The notes under the pieces were generated by a model. The model saw nothing but the letters and a program-made list of their open reading frames with translations, made no database searches and had not been told where the DNA came from. The position numbers and the translations under genes are program-made. Below, piece by piece: positions 44,052-48,368 of a stretch of 48,368 nucleotides of DNA; the stretch's first letter is position 1; each line of letters opens with the position of its first letter. Origin of the DNA: Clostridium sp. CAG:413 (GTDB lineage: Bacteria; Bacillota; Clostridia; Oscillospirales; Acutalibacteraceae); the NCBI GenBank assembly GCA_000431775.1, contig FR888177.1, forward strand, positions 34,918 through 83,285, given 5' to 3'.

Positions 44052-46568
44052 ATGATTGAAAAAATCAAAGGAATCACCATCCAAGGAAGATGTTTTTCCA
44101 ATAGTACTACACTTGCGTTGTATCCTAATCCAAACGACAGAATATCAGTCATATACGGAAAAAACGGAAGTGGTAAAAGTACTATTTCGACGGGTTTTCA
44201 TAACCTTACATCGGAATATCCTGTATTCGATATAGACCTCAAACTTTTGGATAATGCTAACTCCGAGCTTAATTCAGAGGATTATAAAAACAATGTTTTT
44301 GTGTTCAACGAGCAGTATATTGACAAAAACGTAAAGATTGACGATGACGGATTAGGCACAATTATCCTCTTTGGGGGACAAGTTGATCTGCAAGCGGAAA
44401 TTGATAAACATACCGTGCTTGAAACACAAAGAAAAAGTGAGTGGGAGAATGCACAAGAAAAGTTAACGAATTATCAAGTCAAAAACAATCCTTTATCCCC
44501 CGAATATCATCTTGACAAGATCCGAGCGATGCTAAAGAAGCCGGGCGGATGGTCGGAAACCGATTCAAAAATTAAGGGCAACAAGTCGAATTCTGCGGTG
44601 AAAGATGATGTGCTTTTTGAAATCTGCAGATTAAAGCCTTCTGACACAATTGATAATTTGAAAAAGCAATTCGAAGAAAAGAAAGATTTGCTCGATAAAA
44701 TTTCCGATTCCTCTCTTTCCTTTTCTCCACTTCCTCATGATCGAATACATATTGAAGATGATTTAGAGGAAATAATATGCAATTTGCTTTCACAAACTAT
44801 TGAGAAGCCTGTTTTAACCGAGCGCGAAAAGCTGATTTTAGCTGCAATTCAAGGTGGACGACAGCATATGGTTGAAGCATCTAAAGATAGTTTTGCTAAC
44901 GAATCAACAACATATTGTCCCTATTGTTATCAACCCGTTCAATCGCAATACAAGCATGAGTTACTTGCAAGTATAAATCGAGTTCTTAATAAAAATGTCG
45001 AAAATCATAAGTCAGAGCTTGCGGCAATATCATTTCCTTGGATGGAAGATAATTATTCCCAATATGAGAGTTTAGATTCAGTATTGGTTAAAGAAATTAA
45101 CTCTCAAAAGGAAAAATGCCTTACGCTGATTGATGCATACAAAGAGAAAATTAAGCAAAAGATAGGAAATATATATACTCCGATCTTAATTACCCCTAAT
45201 GGTTTAAAGGCAGAAATTACAACCTTTAATGCTTTGTTAGTAAAGCTGAAAGAAAAAATTGCTGAATTCAATAATGCAATTTCAAGGCGCAAGAAAATTA
45301 TCGTAGAACTTACTACCATAAACAAAGAGATTGCGCACTTTGATGTGCTTGATTTATATCGCAGTTACACTAAACAAGACAAAGACAAAAAAACACAAGA
45401 ACAAAAAGTCAACAAAGCACATCAAGATTATCAAACAGAATCTCAAACCTTGCGGGATTTAAAGTTAAAAAAATCCAATATCGGGTTGGCAATCTCTAAT
45501 ATCAACAATGCTTTGGAGTATGTGTTCTTTTCCCAGAATAGACTTTCTATTGAATTGCGAAATGATAAATATTATTTGAAATCCAATGGAAAAGATGTTC
45601 TTCCAAAGAATGTTTCTCTTGGTGAAAGAAATATTGTGGCCTTGTGCTATTTCTTTACACAAATGATGTCAAATCAAGAAATCAGCAAATTGTATCAAAG
45701 TGAAGCACTTGTCGTTATAGACGATCCGGTTTCCAGCTTTGATTTCGAAAACAGAGTCGGAATCTTATCATATATTCGATATCAAGTTGATTGCCTTATA
45801 AAAGGAAATCAACAAAGCAAAATTTTGATTCTGACTCATGATTTAACAACTGCATTTGATTTGCGTAAGGCAATGGATGAAGTGGCCAGCTCTACCAAGG
45901 GAATAGCTCAAATCAAACAAACAAGTTCCATATTACAGGAACTCAAAAACAATCAATTGGTATTATTTAAACGAGAGCGTAATGAGTACGAACAACTGTT
46001 GCAAACTATATACAAATATGCTAATGGCGAAATAACAGATTGTGACGTAACCATTGGAAACGTAATGCGGCGTGCTTTAGAAGCTTTTTCAACCTTTAAC
46101 TATAGGAAAGGCATTGAGGATGTTTCTTGCGATAAAAATGTGCTGAGTGTACTCGGAGATCGTTCGATATATTTCAACAATTTAATGTATCGCTTGGTTT
46201 TGCACGGAGAAAGTCATTATGCGGAACGAGTTTATAGTTTGCGTGACGATACCAACTTTTATAAATTTGTTTCAGATAATGAGAAAAAAAGAACTGCCAA
46301 AGATATATTATGTTTTATGTTCTTATTGAATTCCGCCCATATTCAAGCGTATCTACAAACAATATCGAATGCAATTGAAAACATAAAGAAATGGTGCAGT
46401 CAAATAAAAGATAATTCTTCGTTTTCAGTAAAAATAATGCCGTCTTCGAAAAAAGAAAAATTCGGTTGTACGCTTTTCCGATATCCGCTGGCAAAGGAAA
46501 TGATATTGATGATAGTGTTCCGTACACGGAATACTATACTGATGACCCAAATTGCGATTTTGCATTAA
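44052..46568 (+). CDS. RloC-like ABC ATPase (AAA_13 type)
   Basis: 838 residues as read. Walker A is GKNGSGKST (36-44); a coiled coil follows with a zinc-hook-like CPYC (Cys289, Cys292); the signature LGE is at 523-525 and the Walker B/D-loop VVIDDPVSSFD at 554-564. This is the Rad50-like layout of RloC and relatives, which pair an ATPase with an anticodon nuclease. The C-terminal region has Arg673-x3-Glu677 and later histidines (His718, His722), similar to the RloC nuclease triad but more closely spaced. Beyond about residue 795 the frame turns into low-complexity residues that overlap the S24 gene, so the true end is uncertain. Confidence 0.82.
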   Translation: MIEKIKGITIQGRCFSNSTTLALYPNPNDRISVIYGKNGSGKSTISTGFHNLTSEYPVFDIDLKLLDNANSELNSEDYKNNVFVFNEQYIDKNVKIDDDGLGTIILFGGQVDLQAEIDKHTVLETQRKSEWENAQEKLTNYQVKNNPLSPEYHLDKIRAMLKKPGGWSETDSKIKGNKSNSAVKDDVLFEICRLKPSDTIDNLKKQFEEKKDLLDKISDSSLSFSPLPHDRIHIEDDLEEIICNLLSQTIEKPVLTEREKLILAAIQGGRQHMVEASKDSFANESTTYCPYCYQPVQSQYKHELLASINRVLNKNVENHKSELAAISFPWMEDNYSQYESLDSVLVKEINSQKEKCLTLIDAYKEKIKQKIGNIYTPILITPNGLKAEITTFNALLVKLKEKIAEFNNAISRRKKIIVELTTINKEIAHFDVLDLYRSYTKQDKDKKTQEQKVNKAHQDYQTESQTLRDLKLKKSNIGLAISNINNALEYVFFSQNRLSIELRNDKYYLKSNGKDVLPKNVSLGERNIVALCYFFTQMMSNQEISKLYQSEALVVIDDPVSSFDFENRVGILSYIRYQVDCLIKGNQQSKILILTHDLTTAFDLRKAMDEVASSTKGIAQIKQTSSILQELKNNQLVLFKRERNEYEQLLQTIYKYANGEITDCDVTIGNVMRRALEAFSTFNYRKGIEDVSCDKNVLSVLGDRSIYFNNLMYRLVLHGESHYAERVYSLRDDTNFYKFVSDNEKKRTAKDILCFMFLLNSAHIQAYLQTISNAIENIKKWCSQIKDNSSFSVKIMPSSKKEKFGCTLFRYPLAKEMILMIVFRTRNTILMTQIAILH

Positions 46569-46816
46569 AAGTAATCGGAGATAGTATGGAACCTAATATT
46601 CCGAATGAAAGTATCGTTCTCATTAAGAAATGCGACAGTATCGATCTGGGAGAGATTGGGGCGTTTTACTATGACGGAGAAGTATATTGTAAACGATTGC
46701 TATATAAAGATGGAAACTCTTATTTGGAATCAATCAATACGAAATATTCTCCTATTAGGATACTTCCAGAAAATACATTGAAAGTGTATGGAAAAATCAT
46801 AGGTGTAGAAAAATGA
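46466..46816 (+). CDS. LexA-like S24 peptidase domain without HTH
   Basis: The frame gives a complete S24 domain: Ala8-Gly9 cleavage site in FPISAGKGN, Ser40 in GDSMEP and Lys76 in YCKRLL. No start codon with a ribosome site is visible; the frame is open from about 46414 but offers only TTG at 46466, and it overlaps the preceding ATPase by 103 bases in the -1 frame. Such peptidases usually carry an N-terminal HTH domain, which is missing. It may be expressed as a -1 fusion to the ATPase or be the rest of a deletion. Its stop overlaps the next start by 4 bases. Confidence 0.7.
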   Translation: MYAFPISAGKGNDIDDSVPYTEYYTDDPNCDFALKVIGDSMEPNIPNESIVLIKKCDSIDLGEIGAFYYDGEVYCKRLLYKDGNSYLESINTKYSPIRILPENTLKVYGKIIGVEK

Positions 46817-47225
46817 CCAAAGAACTAATGCGCGATCTGATCTTTCTTGCAAGAAAATTGGAGACGGCGACAAATGGAGATTTACAAGTGCCCCAGGATT
46901 TGCTGGATATGTTAATTGCCAACAAAGATGGTTGCGTTGATATGGCAGCGAATATGATTGGCGTTCGCATGCAGATCATTGTATTTGATAATGAGAGTAC
47001 ATATAGGACAATGTTCAACCCTGAAATTATCAAAAAGTCAGGACCGTATGATACCGAGGCAAGTGTCTTCTTTTTCTCGGCAGCCCTCGTAAATGCAAGC
47101 GCCATCAGACCATCAAAATACAATGGCAAACCGCCGAATTTCCAACTCGCATTAAAATCCTTATCGGTTGGATTGCACAGATCATTCAGCATGAAATCGA
47201 TCATTGCAATGGCGTGCTGATTTAG
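46813..47225 (+). pseudogene. Peptide deformylase, frameshifted
   Basis: The N-terminal 82 codons match a clostridial peptide deformylase (DLLDMLIANKDGCVDMAANM, then MFNPEIIKKSGPYDTE). In frame the protein then runs into unrelated residues and stops at 47220. In the -1 frame from about 47058 the family continues: CLLFLGSPRKCKRHQTIKIQ, then GWIAQIIQHEIDHCNGVLI and a stop at 47225. The zinc motif HEIDH (47190-47204) is therefore out of frame. The EGCLS motif is also altered. One missing base near 47058-47075 explains the break. Confidence 0.85.
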
Positions 47226-47237
47226 GAGGGGGTTAAT

Positions 47238-48191
47238 ATTAGTTCGTTATTTATTGCGGGTAATGGTTTTGATATTGCTCATGGTATTCAAACAAAATAT
47301 AGTGATTTTAGATCATTCATTATTAAAATGTTTCCTGAGGCTTTGAATCTTCGTGATGAGGTAGTGTATTTAGAAGATTTTGAAGATATTGATCCGAATG
47401 AATTTGCAGCAGAGACCTTATTAAACTCAATGGATAAAGCTGCTGGTGAGGATTGGTGTAATTTTGAAGAGGCCCTCGCCCATATTAACTTTGATAATAA
47501 ATTTCCTATGCCCAATCACAAAGAAGATGAAACTGACGAAGAAGATCAAGAGTTAATGCAAGAATATCTTTTATACATGGATATGCTTACGAGCGGCTTT
47601 ATCAATTGTTCGAAAATATGGCAAGACTTTTTTAGGATGTGGATAAAAAATATACAACAAAGAATCGATGGCTCTGAATTTATGCCAAAGAAAACATTAA
47701 TTGAATTATTTAGTGATCGCAATATGCATTTTTTTACTTTTAATTACACCAAAACTTTGCAAAAACTATATGGCATCAAAAAAGTAATTCACATTCATAA
47801 TCGAGTTGGTCAAAAACTTATTTTTGGGCATGAAAAAGATGCCGAGATAGGGCTTTATCAGAATTTAAATTTTGATGACGGTCCTTGCATAAGCTCTTCA
47901 TTTTTAGATGAAATGATACTGTCTTTTAGAAAAGATACAGTCTCTCCATTGAAGAAGTATAATGATTTTTTTAAAAAATTAAATTACACTATCGATGAAG
48001 TATATTCATATGGATTTAGTTACGGCAAAGTTGATAGTGTATATATTAAAAAAATAATTTCGAGCATATCTCCAAATGCCACTTGGTATTTTACAGAGTT
48101 TGAATCAGATGATTCGGCTGCCTTACGAATTAAAAAAATTAAATTGCGAAAATATGGTTTTAAAGGCACCTTTGATATTTTTAAGGGCTAA
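47238..48191 (+). CDS. AbiH-family abortive infection protein with ATT start
   Basis: 317 residues if started at ATT 47238. The N-terminal LFIAGNGFDIAHGIQTKYSDF is the AbiH family signature, and HIHNRVGQKLIFGH and SYGKVDSVYIKK fit its end. AbiH proteins stop phage growth by an unknown mechanism. A strong AGGAGG (47224-47229) stands 8 bases before ATT 47238; upstream of it the frame is closed by TAG at 47223. The next ATG (47328) would remove the signature. So either ATT is used, as in infC, or the start codon is mutated. Confidence 0.8.
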   Translation: MSSLFIAGNGFDIAHGIQTKYSDFRSFIIKMFPEALNLRDEVVYLEDFEDIDPNEFAAETLLNSMDKAAGEDWCNFEEALAHINFDNKFPMPNHKEDETDEEDQELMQEYLLYMDMLTSGFINCSKIWQDFFRMWIKNIQQRIDGSEFMPKKTLIELFSDRNMHFFTFNYTKTLQKLYGIKKVIHIHNRVGQKLIFGHEKDAEIGLYQNLNFDDGPCISSSFLDEMILSFRKDTVSPLKKYNDFFKKLNYTIDEVYSYGFSYGKVDSVYIKKIISSISPNATWYFTEFESDDSAALRIKKIKLRKYGFKGTFDIFKG

Positions 48192-48262
48192 AAAATGAAA
48201 ATTTTCTCTGGACTTTCGCAAACCTTTGTGGTATATGTTTGTACTGCAAAAGAGGTGCGGAT

Positions 48263-48368
48263 ATGGCACAGATGAGTTTAGAAGAATTGTACCGAGGAGA
48301 AAGTGCGGGAGAAAAGTACGGCATTATGGGAGAAGTGATGAAAGACTTCCTCCAAAATGGGCGTCCGT
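48263..48368 (+). CDS. Unidentified gene, 5' part only
   Basis: The frame from ATG 48263 (AGAGGTGCGG upstream) is open to the window end: MAQMSLEELYRGESAGEKYG followed by IMGEVMKDFLQNGRP. 35 residues, no family recognised. It begins after a 71-base gap and may be a separate unit of the island. Confidence 0.5.
   Translation, partial: MAQMSLEELYRGESAGEKYGIMGEVMKDFLQNGRP

Larger units (their letters stand above)
40064..48368. mobile_element. Genomic island, left part, with defence-type cargo
   Basis: From the tRNA fragment to the window end the DNA is AT-rich with A/T-ending codons, in contrast to the GC-rich genes before it. All recognisable cargo belongs to families common in phage-defence islands. 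The right border and the integrase lie outside the window, as does the expected intact tRNA-Pro. Bases 40109-40398 contain no gene. Confidence 0.75.

Noticed and set aside
46448..46459. Canonical -1 slippery heptamer (A AAA AAG) between ATPase and S24
   Set aside because: The bases AAAAAAG occur, but the zero-frame codons are AAA AAA GAA, so the heptamer is out of phase for tandem slippage; programmed frameshifting is therefore only one weak option.

Overview
The window is a bacterial chromosome segment, most likely from a gut-type Firmicute of the Clostridia (Oscillospiraceae/Ruminococcaceae-like). The basis is the GC-rich Firmicutes gene order dprA-topA-trmFO and acp-rnc-(radical SAM)-smc, the paired glgC/glgD glycogen genes, a V-type ATPase operon of clostridial layout, and a PASTA-type kinase-like protein. 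Roughly the first 39 kb is GC-rich core genome. From about 40.1 kb to the right end the DNA is visibly AT-rich, with different codon use and a defence-type gene content.

Layout. 1-9385: DNA processing, tRNA modification, RNA processing and chromosome genes in one tight + strand series (dprA, topA, trmFO, a carrier-protein-like gene without its attachment serine, rnc, radical SAM, smc). 9378-12143: a separately promoted pair, a class III aminotransferase and a tandem class II aldolase. 12144-12595: intergenic, with a decayed copy of an integrase-like fragment. 12596-14302 (-): a PASTA protein whose kinase domain lacks catalytic residues. 14513-21159: glycogen operon glgB-glgC-glgD-(membrane CAP-like protein)-glgA. 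21204-24391: an XRE regulator, a histidine phosphatase and a GH35 beta-galactosidase broken by a 25-bp tandem duplication. 24446-24892 (-): a candidate long structured RNA with promoter and terminator. 25091-33713 (-): a complete nine-gene V-ATPase operon. 33869-39237: a Gln/Asn-rich micro-protein, galM, an OmpR-type two-component system and an HtrA protease with an 11-bp-periodic operator in front of it. 39303-40060: scars of mobile DNA.

At 40064-40108 lies the 3' half of a tRNA-Pro gene on the minus strand, followed by its own terminator. This is what remains at the far end of an element integrated into a tRNA gene. Its orientation predicts that the element lies to the right and that an intact tRNA-Pro sits beyond the window. 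The island holds a membrane protein (-) and then a compact + strand series: XRE regulator, PD-(D/E)XK nuclease-helicase, NUDIX hydrolase, RloC-like ABC ATPase with a CPYC zinc-hook-like motif, LexA-like S24 peptidase, frameshifted peptide deformylase, and AbiH with an apparent ATT start. The series looks like a phage-defence operon that is partly decayed or partly mis-assembled, since three junctions in it have frame or start problems. It is the best candidate for an undescribed system here; membership and function are inferred from family resemblance only.
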